Source: Varroa destructor
Taxonomy: Eukaryota > Arthropoda > Arachnida > Mesostigmata > Varroidae
Direction: 5' to 3'
Assembly (NCBI RefSeq): GCF_002443255.2
Contig: NW_019211454.1
Coordinates: 60,784,894-60,848,893 of the forward strand
DNA: 64,000 bases
Part shown: piece after piece, positions 1 through 12,200 of the stretch
How the letters are laid out: every line of letters begins with the position of its first letter
Position numbering within the stretch: position 1 is the stretch's first letter
Notes under the pieces: generated by a model
Database searches by the model: none
What the model was told of the DNA's origin: nothing
Seen by the model: the letters and a program-made list of their open reading frames with translations, nothing else
Translations under genes and position numbers: made by a program

Positions 1-2399
1 ATCTCAAAAAGGGGTATAATAACATTAGCTGACCACTCTGGATTGGTAAACAATGTCTGAAATGCTCGGGAGAAACAAATCTAAGATGGGGCTGTGTAGG
101 TCGGTTTCGATAGCCCTAGCAAAATTTTACCATGTACGTTTTTGACTATTTCAGGGCGATCATCATCGTTAGTACGAAGATTATTACAGGAACTATTGAT
201 TATTAAAAGCTTAAATTAGACCAGTACACCATACATACACGTGTTGTATAATCAGTGCAAAAATAATGAGCATGCATTCTTCAATAGTTACTCAAGAAGG
301 TCCATGATAGACAATTATCCTGTCCTTTACTACTGTCCTTGGTTCCAGGTTCAACAGTCACTGAATACGCCAATGAAATTTACGTCACAATGTTGGCAGC
401 AGTGTGCTATAGATATTCCTTGTTGTGTCCGCATAAAGAGAATACCTATACGCATTATCCATTACAGCTGAAAAATGTACGGCGTATAGAGCTTTAAATG
501 AGAACTAATATCGTAAAGCCTTTTCATACTAATTTTTTTGTAAATAATACTGACTTTACTTTTGCTAATCGGCTACCTCATTAACAAAGGCATGCCGTAC
601 GAGGATTAGTTTTCGGAGTTATCTCGATACCTGTATATTGTTAGCCCTATCTATAATTCAGGTTACTCATCAAGACCACTCGTCAGAGCTTTAGAACGCT
701 AGCTAAATCCATGGGAATCTTCTGGGCTATCTCCGGTAGAGCATCGTCGTCGTTATTCCCCTAGTTTATAGACTTATTGCCACGAAGATGTCTTGACTAC
801 TCTGACTTATAGACAAAAATATCAGTCAAGACTTGAAAGCCTTTAGTAACATCCGCGGAGCATGTTCAAAGCGAGCATCTGCCCTGCCTCACGGCTCACA
901 CGGACATTGACCAGCTAATTACATGACCACTGTAAGGATATTTTCGACAACTGTTCATTGACCTTTAGGTAAACAATTACTCTAACATTATAACAACTTG
1001 AAGAGAAGCACAACTAGAAAATTGGGGTTGGGAAACGAGCTATGAGATTCCTACAACTGTACCAGCATCTTACTGGGACTCTATGGATGTGTGAGGCACT
1101 TACATCCTAGAAAGTGTTCTAACTTTAAAGAAGCTTGTTTAATTGTCGTCTTCGGTTGAGCTTGATAACGAAGTTTTACGCATTTTACTATGACTATATA
1201 GGTAAATTATTCTGCTTCCAAAATATCAGTCACAGTTATTCAACAATGCATATTTTGATAGCATTCATTTTACCAAAGTATCGCCGCTGTCTGAGTTTTA
1301 CGTATTCACGCACTCCATAAGTCGTAACCAATTGCTAACTGAAACTCACTCGTATCTGGATATTTTGTATCAATTGTCGATTAATCAGTTTCAATGAGGT
1401 ATAAAATGGACAGAATGCTTTCTTTAGATTTCTAAGTACGTATGACACGTTTAACTTACATTTATTTGTGGATGATGGTTACCTTACTTGCACCGACTTA
1501 TTTCTACGTAATGCAAAATATTATTCATGAGTGCTAGTAAGGATCTCGCGTGACCTCGCAATTGAGTTGCAGTTGTTTCTAATACACGTTTTCGACTCTT
1601 CGAGGGTTTTTGCCCATATCGTCATTAGCTGCCCATCGGCAGGGGTCATGACGTCCAGAACGCAACGTGCGGATAGCTGGTTTAAACTATTTTTTAATTC
1701 AATTTGATCTTTGTTCTTCGGAACTGTACAAGGGTCTTCTTTAACTTCGTCGTTACAACTTCCGTTCGAAGAAGGATATAGGGATTCTTAGGTGAATGGT
1801 ACCTTTCTGTATCGCGCTGTTTATCATAGTTGGGGATTTAAACAACAAGAACACAGGTTAGGTGTCCTGTTTGACGTACGACTAGTAGGTAGGTAGTTAT
1901 CAACCCACTGGTAGCTGATATTGTGGCGGTGACGTACCGAAGGCTTATTTCAGCTTTCGGTGAAACGTAATTAGTAGACATTAACCCAAGATTGATCTCA
2001 AGTCAATCAATGTAATCAAGCATAATCATACTATTCATTTTTTACTTACACCCTCTTTTTTGTGACGATTAGTTAAAGCTCAACCAAAATTTCCTGAAAT
2101 GAAACATGCCATCTAGTACTGAAAAGTTGCCTCTTCTTTATTCAACTATACCTTGTGTTTTTGCCAAGAGCATACATTCATTCTCGCAGATTTACCCGGT
2201 TTATTTCCCTTTACGGACACAAATCGAAACATCAAAGGTCTGATGTAAAGTATATTAGCAGAAACATTGTCCTAATGCAAAAACAACGCGCCTAGTTTAA
2301 ATTAGGTCTGCAGGAATTTGTCATATAATGGAGCGCTGGGGGAATATTGAGGGTGGGCCATTGTGCGATATCAGAATGTTCGTTCGTAGCTGATCTACA
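1..2399. other. left flank, nothing recognised
   Basis: AT-rich sequence with only short scattered open frames (longest 76 codons at 241-471 plus). No splice-bounded coding segment, RNA gene or mobile element was recognised. Confidence 0.5.
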
Positions 2400-3250
2400 G
2401 CAAGCATCGGATCCTCCTGTTGCTTTAAGCCACGTTTAGTCTCTGCCAGCGGTGTCCCATATACAACGTTGACTCTGAGTTCTTGTCCGGACCTGGCCAT
2501 AGGCCTTGGTCGTACCGCCCGTTTGCCGCTTCATAGCTCAAGTGCGTTCCTTCGCATGCGGGGTGGTTCAGGCTCGATGCAATGTGCTGTTATCAGTTGG
2601 GCACAGTCTCTCAGGCCAACGAATGTGATAAGCTCCGCGCTTTCCAATTGGTCGCCCCAAGCTAAGCGTTCGGTAGTGGCGCAGCCAATCGCCGCCATGC
2701 ACTAGGGGTTCAGGGGTGTGGCTTCGCTTCACTGTGGGCGGTGCTCGCCGTCGAGAGCCGGTCATGGAGATCAAAATGTCATGCTCTTCAAAATGAAAAT
2801 TTGTTTGCCTTCTACCTCCTGGTACATCTAATGCCCGTTGGCAAAGGTTAAGATAGTAGCTGCGATAAAGGTACGGCAGTTGCTCACGGCGGGACGGCTC
2901 GAGACGCTGTCGCATCCTCTGCGTTCTCCTGAGAGAAATTTCGGCTGCTAGTCAGCTCGGTATTGTTCGGCTTATGTGGGTCCGCGTTTTCAGTTACAAA
3001 CAAACTGGACCTAATGTGAAGGAAAATAGGTTTCAGCATTTTAACAAAGTTTAGTGCGAGTTAATACGTGCCAAAAGTAAACTTCGGGTTGAATGCAAAT
3101 TAAAACAGTGCAAGTTCGTCAGAAAGCGTGTGTAGAGTCGAGCACTAATCTAAGCGAAGGGATCCCAGACAATATTTACTTTAGTCATTATTAGTGGAAC
3201 ACAACGTCTTCTTAATTTCTCACAGTTCATAGTCCTGAGCAAATTGCAAA
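2400..3250 (+). promoter_or_regulatory. probable Poxn 5' flank, promoter and leader
   Basis: The block from about 2400 to 2960 is clearly GC-richer than its surroundings and ends about 290 bases before the start codon, so it is the natural place for the promoter. Initiator-like TCAG sequences occur at about 2952 (gctagtcagctcgg) and 2990 (ttttcagttac). No clear TATA box is positioned for either. Open frames on both strands here (for example 2568-2915 minus, 2469-2705 plus) overlap each other and show no known domain. The transcription start is not fixed by sequence alone. Confidence 0.4.
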
Positions 3251-3263
3251 ATGCCACATTCAG
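3251..3263 (+). CDS. Poxn: Poxn coding exon 1 (microexon, start codon)
   Basis: The coding part is ATG CCA CAT TCA G followed directly by the strong donor gtaagt. It encodes Met-Pro-His-Ser plus the first base of a Gly codon. Insect Poxn proteins, as I recall them, start Met-Pro-His-Thr-Gly-Gln-Ala-Gly. The next exon opens with GC, completing GGC (Gly), then Gln-Ala-Gly-Ile-Asn-Gln-Leu-Gly-Gly, so the junction recreates the expected N-terminus in phase. The start context aaaATGcc is acceptable. The leader must lie just upstream. The following intron runs 3264-18903, about 15.6 kb. Confidence 0.87.
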
Positions 3264-6200
3264 GTAAGTCTGATCCATCTATTACACGCATGCAAAATTC
3301 ACGTAGTCGACCAAATCAGTACTCAGCAGACTTGAAAGTTTCTTTATGTTGAACTTAGAGTGAGGTATACTGACGTTACTTCAGTGGGATCATTTAAAGG
3401 TAGCTTCTGAAAATGAATCCGGTTAGGTACGAGAAGGTAATTTTTGTTGTTCAACAGAAGTTGTTCAAATCTGGCTTTTCGTTTTCTCCTAACTTAGTTC
3501 AATTTTGAATGATGCTGTTTTAAATAGAGCAACTTGAATTTGTATCACTTTGTTTCGAAAATTGCAACCGCATACACGATTTACAATCTGTTTTAGTCGT
3601 ACATGAGCTCGGCTCGATCGTGCGATATTCCACCATCGAATGATTTTCTTCTGCTAAAATACGTTTACTTTTATGAAGTTTATGCGTATGCGTGCTTTTC
3701 TGGCCATCAAACGTTTTTGTTAAACAATTACGAAGTGGATTTAGCTCCCGGAGAATATCCTTATGGAGCATTGCTATTGAAAAGCATCGTAAGCGTAAGG
3801 GTGAACGTCTTGAGACAAGTCAGTGAAGATCATCTATTTGAACCTATGGCAGTTCAACTATAGCCACTTACCTACTGCGCAAGTATATAGAAAATTTTAA
3901 TTGTAAGCTTTCAGAAGAGCAGAAAATGATGACACGAGACATTCTAGCCTGTAAGCTCTCACAGGCACGAAACTCATCTGCGTGGTCCTTATGGCGAGGT
4001 AGATCGAGTGCTGTTACAAATTTTGGCAGACCGTGCTATCGAATATATTTATACATTTCGTCAGAATAATTACTATTGGACAGATAGTTCCTGAGCAGAC
4101 TTTTAGTGACGGAACAATAGGGTTACAGTTAAAACCTTCGAGATCAGTTCCGTGGCGTAAGTGTCAACAACGTTTCATCAAAGGCCGGATATTCAAGATA
4201 TTAACAAGCAAGATAATTGACTTAAACAACTGAATAATAATTATCGAAATTTCGATATAGATAAACCAGTCGACATAAGTGACATAAGCGATGAGCACTT
4301 GATCCCAGTAGTAATCGAGGTATGTTCATTTGGCAATTCAGTGGTCTTATTACAATCGGCAGCATTGCTAATAAGCTGAGAGGTATTGTGCTACTTAATT
4401 ATATACTTACGCAAATGTTTTCTTCTAATAAAAATGGCAAAAAAAAAATCTGTTTCATCACTCGTTTAGAATGTATAGAACAATCGGCATCCTGCGAGTG
4501 ACACCCGCTCAACATGGCTTGTATCACAGATTGCCAATATGCTGAAACTGCAAACAAGTCGATTAAATCTAGAGAGCCTTATACGATAAGCACCTTGACT
4601 TCGTAAAAAATTCGTACATAAAAGTGCGGAAAGCAGTTTGTCCACGTAAAGGCCTCAGCTGATCACTTGTGACATTCTGCGGGCCTGTTTGTTCAGACCA
4701 TCATAGCCTTATTATAAGATCATTCTGCTATTTGAAGTAACATCATGTCGATATCGTTAGAACATATTCATTAAATAATGGCAATTTAGATATAATTATC
4801 CTACCCTTCCTACATTTTAGATTTAATGAAGTTCGTGTATACGTGTTAGTGACGACAATACTAAATACGTTTTTATTGTTCCTGATGGATTGACTTCATC
4901 CGAGCAGAAAATATTATGCCCCACACAACATGCATGGAAAAACTTGGGCCTACGCCAAAAAGACAATCAGACCTTCCCCATAAGCTGTGTAGACACTCCC
5001 GTAGAGGCCGGATTGAATCGTAGAACCGAAGTTGTCTACGTGACTGTATAGCGACAAGGGCAATACAACTGAATAAGTGTACCTAGGGGGCGACCGTAAA
5101 CTGACTCATTAGTTTATAAAGATCTGCGCGGCAGGAGCAGAGCGTTTTCATATCTGCGTGCAACGTGCACAGCATTCCAGTACGACTGGCTATCATTGAC
5201 GCAAGGATATCCGCTATTGTCAATAAGCACGAAAGCATATCAGTTAGAATTGGCCTGTGCTAGGTCCACTAAGAGGAGGCTATTGCAGTTACTGAAAATG
5301 CCAATAAGATATAGTTAGGTTCACTGCTCTTACGTATTATTCAACAGTCGTCGTCCCCTAACACAATCAGTTTTGTGAAAAATGTGAAATTTTTACAAAT
5401 TATTTTCGAAAAAACTCAAGTCGGTGCAACGAATGTTCACTTCGAGTAGATGAACAGTATCCCGGAAACTGATTATTTGCAAATTGGACACTGTGTGTCT
5501 GAACCATCCTGCCCAGGCCAGGATGTGAACAAATGACGGGGAACATGATTATCTTTATCCAGACACACGTCAAGGATTGGAGAAGACCGTTGTAGGGATG
5601 CTCTCTGTGTCGATGTCTCTGTAAAACTATGAAGTGACCCATTCTTTATCTCATGTTAGAGTAGAATTCTTTGTCTGAAAAAGCATCTTTCTGATATACG
5701 CCGTCGACGCCGAGCCTGTACTGAGGGGCAGCGGAACAGCTTAGCAAGACCGAAAAGCCATGATGGGAAAAGTGGGCTGGAGGCAGAGCCCGAGGCTTAC
5801 CTGCTTTACTGTCATCAATAATCACAACAAGCTGACACATGATTGCGAATAGTTCTTCGAAATTTACTAAAATACGACTCAAGTTCCCGCGACAGCAATC
5901 TTCAGTGCACCTACTAGAAGAAGAATCCCGCTTTGAAGAATTCACTATGTCAGGTAATGCGCAGACAAGCGAATGTCTGACTAACGCAACGCTGAGCAAG
6001 CCGTGCGCGAATGACCAAATCGTAAGCGAATCAGAGATACGTTTAAAGCTGGCAGCGATTTCGACGAAGGTATAGTCGTTATTGATGATGATATGTCTAG
6101 AAGCTACGTACGCAGCGAGAAAGAATCGAAGAGCAAGGCGGGTCTGTAATGGTGATACGCTGCAATCTAGTTACAGGTGAACTCCTCTTACGCTTGCTTG

Positions 6201-9200
6201 AGACATACTGCAAAAGGGTAAGCAGCCGCTATGAGATACATGGGAAGAGATATTTCATTCTTCATGTCGCGGGGGCCTTGGGCTTTTTCACGCAGTGGCA
6301 ATCTAGACAACTTGTCTCACACGTGTGATCTAGAACTTACTAATTAAGAACCCAGTGCTTCTTCAAAAATGTGCAATGATGCTTTTGCAAGCATTATAAC
6401 TAAACTAGATTCCACCAGAACGGTTGTGGGATTCTTCTTACCATAATTAAAGTGCGGTTCCTGCCTAAGCTGAGTGTTAACTGTCAACGAGCAGTGAAGC
6501 GAGTGTTGATCCCAAGAAAAGTTCATCTCTAGCTGTGATCACCACCATTTTCGGCCAGACGTCTTGGCCATACGCGTCTCAGCAGCTCCAGCATCGGAAA
6601 CGATCGGTAAACATCGGCAGTGACATACAGAACGCAACAAGTTTCCGTGATCGGAACACAGCTGCTTCCCCTCTTCAGTGTGTGTAGGTGGAGTGGAGGG
6701 ATTGCCGAAGAAATGAACGCTATGAAGCTAGTGACTCATTAGGCTAGCATCACCTGGCCTTCAATCATGAAAGCCGATAGCGGGACGGTCCTCTTAAGAT
6801 AGAGCCAGTAGCGAAGGGCCTTACTATATGACAGCTGCTAGGCACAGCTGCAGGATAACGTCTTTAATTGCCACCTCTGTCCACTCGTCGACCAGTGCGA
6901 ATAACTTTTAAATCTCCATAGAACGTGACGTTTGTCCTATTTTGACAGCATCGGCAAGCGAGAAACGAAGCGAGAGTCAAAAGAGACTTTTTCGTAAGCA
7001 TAGAGTAGCTACGTGTGCAATATTCGTAGTTGCACCATGCTTCAACGTGGAGACGTTTCCAAAAGTATGTAGCTAACACGCAGTAAGCATGTGTTGTTTT
7101 GATCCATAAATGAAGCAGTATATGAAGCATCGACCTTTTTAACATTCACTGTCTACTCATAGGAAGTCTTCATAACTAAACTTGGTATAAGATTCTCCCG
7201 CCGCAAATTTGAGACTCGACCTTAGACGATTTCCAACGCAGTGTGAATGGGAAAAGCCACCAAGAGGATTCAAAAATCAGGGCTATGGTCTCTAGCACAG
7301 CATTACCTTCTTTGCGAAATGTCCACAGATACTGACGTTATTGAGAACCTCGGCCAGCTTGAACCTGTCGTTGGTCGGTGATCATTAGAAACCAATCGTC
7401 TTCAGAAAAGTTCTATTAGAAAGGCGGGATAACGTCTCGACGGCATCAAACTGCCACGGCGGAGCTCGCTAGAGATCGGGGACATAATCGGATATCCTCA
7501 TCATTGGGCTCGAAATTACATAGAAAGTCGCCATGGCGAAAGGAGTCATCTATCGAAATCAGAGTTCTTGAATGGTCGCCGCTTTTACCGTCCCAAGTTG
7601 GAAACAGCAGCGGATAAGTAGAAAGAATCCCATGTGAGATTTAATGAAATGTTAGCAGACACAACAATGACACTCTGCCAGAAACTGGTTAAAAAGGTAG
7701 ATTAACTGGAGCAAGGTATGAGTAAGCTTACGAGAAAAATTGTTGGGAACAATAGGTTTTTGCCTTTCTGACCCGATCAAGCAACACGTTGCACGAAGCG
7801 TTCGAAATGCCACGTGGGGTGAGTGATGGCCTGTTTCATATGCCCCCCATCAGCAAAAGCTCTACGATAGTTGTAGTATCAAACAGATTTCAGTGTTCAA
7901 TATAGTTAGTCGTACGCAAATTATATTTGTACTGAAATAAGCAATGTTTTGTCGATTACGATCGCGAACCGATACAGCCGTTCTGCCTCGGCGTACAATC
8001 GGCCAATGAGCCTTCATACATATGATTTAGAAGTAGCTTGTATTGGATCTTTTATGAGGCTATTTATAAGCAGAAATAAAGCCTAGACTGAGTTAACTGT
8101 TATTCGATCATTTCCAACGGGGGTTATAATTTCATTAAATTCCGTTAGCATATATATATATATCTGATTGCCCGGAGCTATTAGAGAGATTTCGGTACAT
8201 GTTTGATGTAGTCCCCTTTAGAGTCTATGAACTGAAGTCAACGCTATAAAGTTTCTTAATAGCTATTTACTCACAATCACGACGATTTAATTGAAAGAAT
8301 CGACGGTACGATACGCTTCGTCACCTATCACTCTCCCTAAAATCTAAGAACAGAAAAACCTAGTGTGAGCCTAGAGGTTAGGGGGATAAAGTCACCACTG
8401 AAATCAATATTTTTCATTGACCGTCTTGTTTTTGAGAAAAAAACAAATAATAACAAATGCTTCTGATATTCACTGAAAACATGAACATCAGTTGACGCCC
8501 GAAGCTATTCGGCACCGTCACCGAATTGGCTTTATTTTTTATTCGACGCCATTGTTTTGCCTAGTTCTTCTTTGGTAAACGGCAAGGATCGACTCGTGCC
8601 GCGTTTATGGCAATGGTGTCTTCAAGATCGGTTTTTTGCTTGCAGTAGCTATGTAAATTGTCCGTAGAATATAAATATATATTTTCCCACGCGAGCTCTT
8701 ATTCTCGAAAAATAGCACCGTAATCACTTAATTCTGTTTTTCACCGCTAAACGATAACTTTGCTATTATTACTGTGCTTTTATTGTTCCCTGATTATAGT
8801 CAATCGGTTTCTAGTCGTATATAGGAAAGACTTTATGTATAGTTTAGCCACGTTTCGTCTGCTACTGCTGAGTAGTTTCTAGGTTATTCGAAATGGCCGA
8901 CCGCAAATAGCTTTGAACACGCTAATACGTCTATATATTGGGGAGGCTCGGGAGAAGCTCGGATGCTACGAACTAGTACACTATCAAAGATATTGGATTT
9001 GATACAAATAAAAAGATTTTATTATGTAGTAGCAGCGATCCCTTTCATGCTCATAGAAAAAAGGCTGTTTATGCTTAAGAAGTTTAGCTTGTTTTTAATT
9101 ATCGTATTTTAAGGTAAGGGCTGAAGCTTTTCAGCACTGCTACCTTCGTAAAGGATATATATGCGTGCGTTACGGTAGAGAATAATATTTAATGCATGAC

Positions 9201-12200
9201 ATATTCTAAGTATATGATGCTGGTCAAAAGTAACTGCATATATGTGGAAATGAAGAACTCAAACAATTTGAAGAAGTATGTGTCAGCTGGCCATGGCGAC
9301 ATCATAGTTGTAAGTGCTGCGCATGCAGTGATCTCTGTCAGTGGTGCACTTATACGGACGGGTTCCCTATAAAGCTCTCAATGCATTCGCCTGCTAGGAT
9401 TGAGACGAACCAGGAGGCGACAGCGGACATAGCACTGTCAGCCTTCCTTCAAAAGGACCAAGTAAGCAGCACTCGCAGTATCTAGTAGTAGACGTGACAG
9501 CAGTGATGTACGCTGTTCGTGAGAGCAGACCCTGTTCGCTCCGGCTGAGTAGCTGACCGAGCGACTGCCAGCGACAACAGCGGAGTCTCCGAATGCCCTG
9601 TGTTCCTTTCCATCTTTTCGGTGTCTCGGCGTCGCTACGCCGCATCGAATCGGGATCCGCACAGTACAGCGAAGCGTACCTGCCTAGCACATTGTGTGGC
9701 AGGTGCGAGAAAATCCTCTCGCTATTTAGTTAAGCCGACACGAAGGAGCAGTAATCGTCGTTGTCGTCGACGGAAATGTCGACAACAGCAGCAATAACAA
9801 CAATAACGTCGACAACTAAGATCAAGCAATGTGCCACAATAGCAGACCTCATGGACTCCCATTTCCCACACTTTACCCAGCGATAAAAGTAGAAACAGAA
9901 CCTGTCTGTTGGGGGGAAGGGAGGGGGGAGACGGAGGAAAAAAGAATACTCACCGATGTATGGCACTACATTACTAACGTTCTCCACACTTCAAAAGTGG
10001 CGCTCTGAGAGCTCAAGTCGAGAATCAGCGAGGAGCACCTCTCCACGGACCCGGCTAGCCCCCCTCCAGTTCACAGCTACTCAACGCTGGCGCGCCCAAA
10101 GCAAGAACGTAAGGCAGCTATAGGAAATAAGGGGTACATTCCGTTGCTTTGTCGTCGTATAACCCCTCTTACCCGCTGCTGTCTCGGGGGACACGTCCCG
10201 TACCGGCCGAAGCAGATAGCCAGCCGATCTCGTGATCCTCTTCCCCTGTGAGAGAAGCAGTTGGACGCTGTATAATCCGTCTCGTGCTGCTGCTGCTGCC
10301 GCTGTAGAGGATCACTCTAGGTATGAACGTGAACAGAAATGAGCAGGCTCCAGGCCACACCAGGCAATGTGGTGCAATGCTGCCTGCTGCGTTGTGGGAG
10401 AGGGTGGCTTCGCCATCGTACAAGGAGATCACGATTCGTAAGCCTTAAATCGCTCTTCAAGTCAAATTGCCTCTTGCCGTCTTGAGTCTCTGGCGAGGCG
10501 GCTTGGCGCTCTGTCTCCTTCTCGATCGACTTGAGGAAGGCCCAAAAAAATGAACGGTGGTCGTGGCAGCAGAATGGTGATTCTGGTAGTTTGGTACCAA
10601 CCCGCACCAGGCAAAAGGGACTAAGAGATATGTAGTCTGTTCTGGCGAGACGAGAAAGGTGGAGAAGGATTAAGCTCTTAGGCCGAAACAAGTCGAGTCA
10701 AGCCTGATTTTGGTGTCCTATGCGTTCTACCCTCAATTCACTGCTAATACATGCTCTTAGCGTCCGTTATAATGACTGGCTACTCCACGGGTAGTGCACA
10801 CTCTATGTCAACCAACCAACCAACAGAACCTTGTATGTACAATCCATAAGAGAAGGCGAAGAAAGAGGTGGCTTACTTTAAATAGGCTACCTAGTACTTT
10901 TTTGCCAACTAGGCGTGCATATCTACGCAGTGCTGCTGCTGCTTTTCGTGTTAGCATAGAGGAATACATTGGTCAATTTCCTGTACACCGAGAGACTAAA
11001 TATCTATAATAATAATAACAACAATAATAGATGCGACGAGAATCATACTTACATGTAAGTATGTGTGCCTTTTGGCTTCATCCATTCATCTGTATCTGTT
11101 ACAATGTCGATATGATGAAATTAGCAATAGTTAAAGAGAAAATAGAGAGTAAAAATATGTGCATTTATGTGATATTACTGAAAAACTTAATTACAGCAGT
11201 CTTTAGTTTATTCGAGGGTTATTATATACACGTATCTGTGTCGTACAATACGATAGTAAAATACGAGCTATACGCTTACAGATATCACTCAGGGTGAATC
11301 TAATCTTCTTCGACAGCTTTTAATAACACCCTCGCTATGTAGGAAAGTATATATATATATATATAACCTAAACGTTTTGAAGTTTGTCTCTAAATACGTT
11401 ATATAAACATAATGATAGTGAATCAAAACTTATATGTCGCGTATCAAGATATACATTCCCTTTTTTCCTTCTGATAGATACATTTTCGGCGCATCCTCTG
11501 ATAACTGAAACCGAAAATCGCAATGGCTACTTTCGAATAAATTTCAAATTCAAGGATTGCCTTAAAGAATGGGTTCATTTTCCTTTAGAAATATCTCCAC
11601 TATTTAGAAAATCTTAGCGGAACCGTTTATAAGGTATTGTATAATTTCCTACGAACGATCTATCTAGTGCCGCTATAGTGGTACTTGGTTGAAGCTGTTA
11701 CGCGAGCTCTCTAAAACATGGACTTGTAGATTCGATAAAATTCAGTTCATGGCCGACAAATTTTAGCCTTAGTAGCCAAACCAATTGACTTTTTTTTAAC
11801 TTTCAAAAAAATACAATGGCTAAAAGAAAGTTATAGAAACATTTATTTATATATATATACACATATACATACATATATAATGCTGTCGGAACGTAGGCCC
11901 TTTGCATAATTAATAAGATAAAAGAACGCTTTCCAATCGAATAAACGTGATAGCATGGTAACCCTATTACCTCTCCAAACTTTGACGAAGAAAAAATTGT
12001 TTTACGTTTGTATTATGTGTGCGTCGTGTGATCTTATCATCCCTCCAGGATATCTACATTACTATATTGTCGTCTTCGCAAAGAATAAAGGCTGTGTTCC
12101 GACCGATAGACTTTAATAGATTAACGACCTTGTTATTGGCCAGTCTTCCAGCAGTGTCGGAAGTTATGGCCACAAGGACCTTGTTCGTGGTATAGAGACG

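Noticed and set aside
7190..7400. Frame reading [19 protein letters not shown] residues, suggesting a retroelement reverse transcriptase fragment
   Set aside because: Only a few residues resemble the RT motif, stops interrupt it, and no catalytic YxDD or LTR is present.
10317..10691. 124-codon minus-strand open frame in the GC-rich island
   Set aside because: GC-rich DNA lacks stops by chance; overlapping frames are also open and no domain is recognisable.
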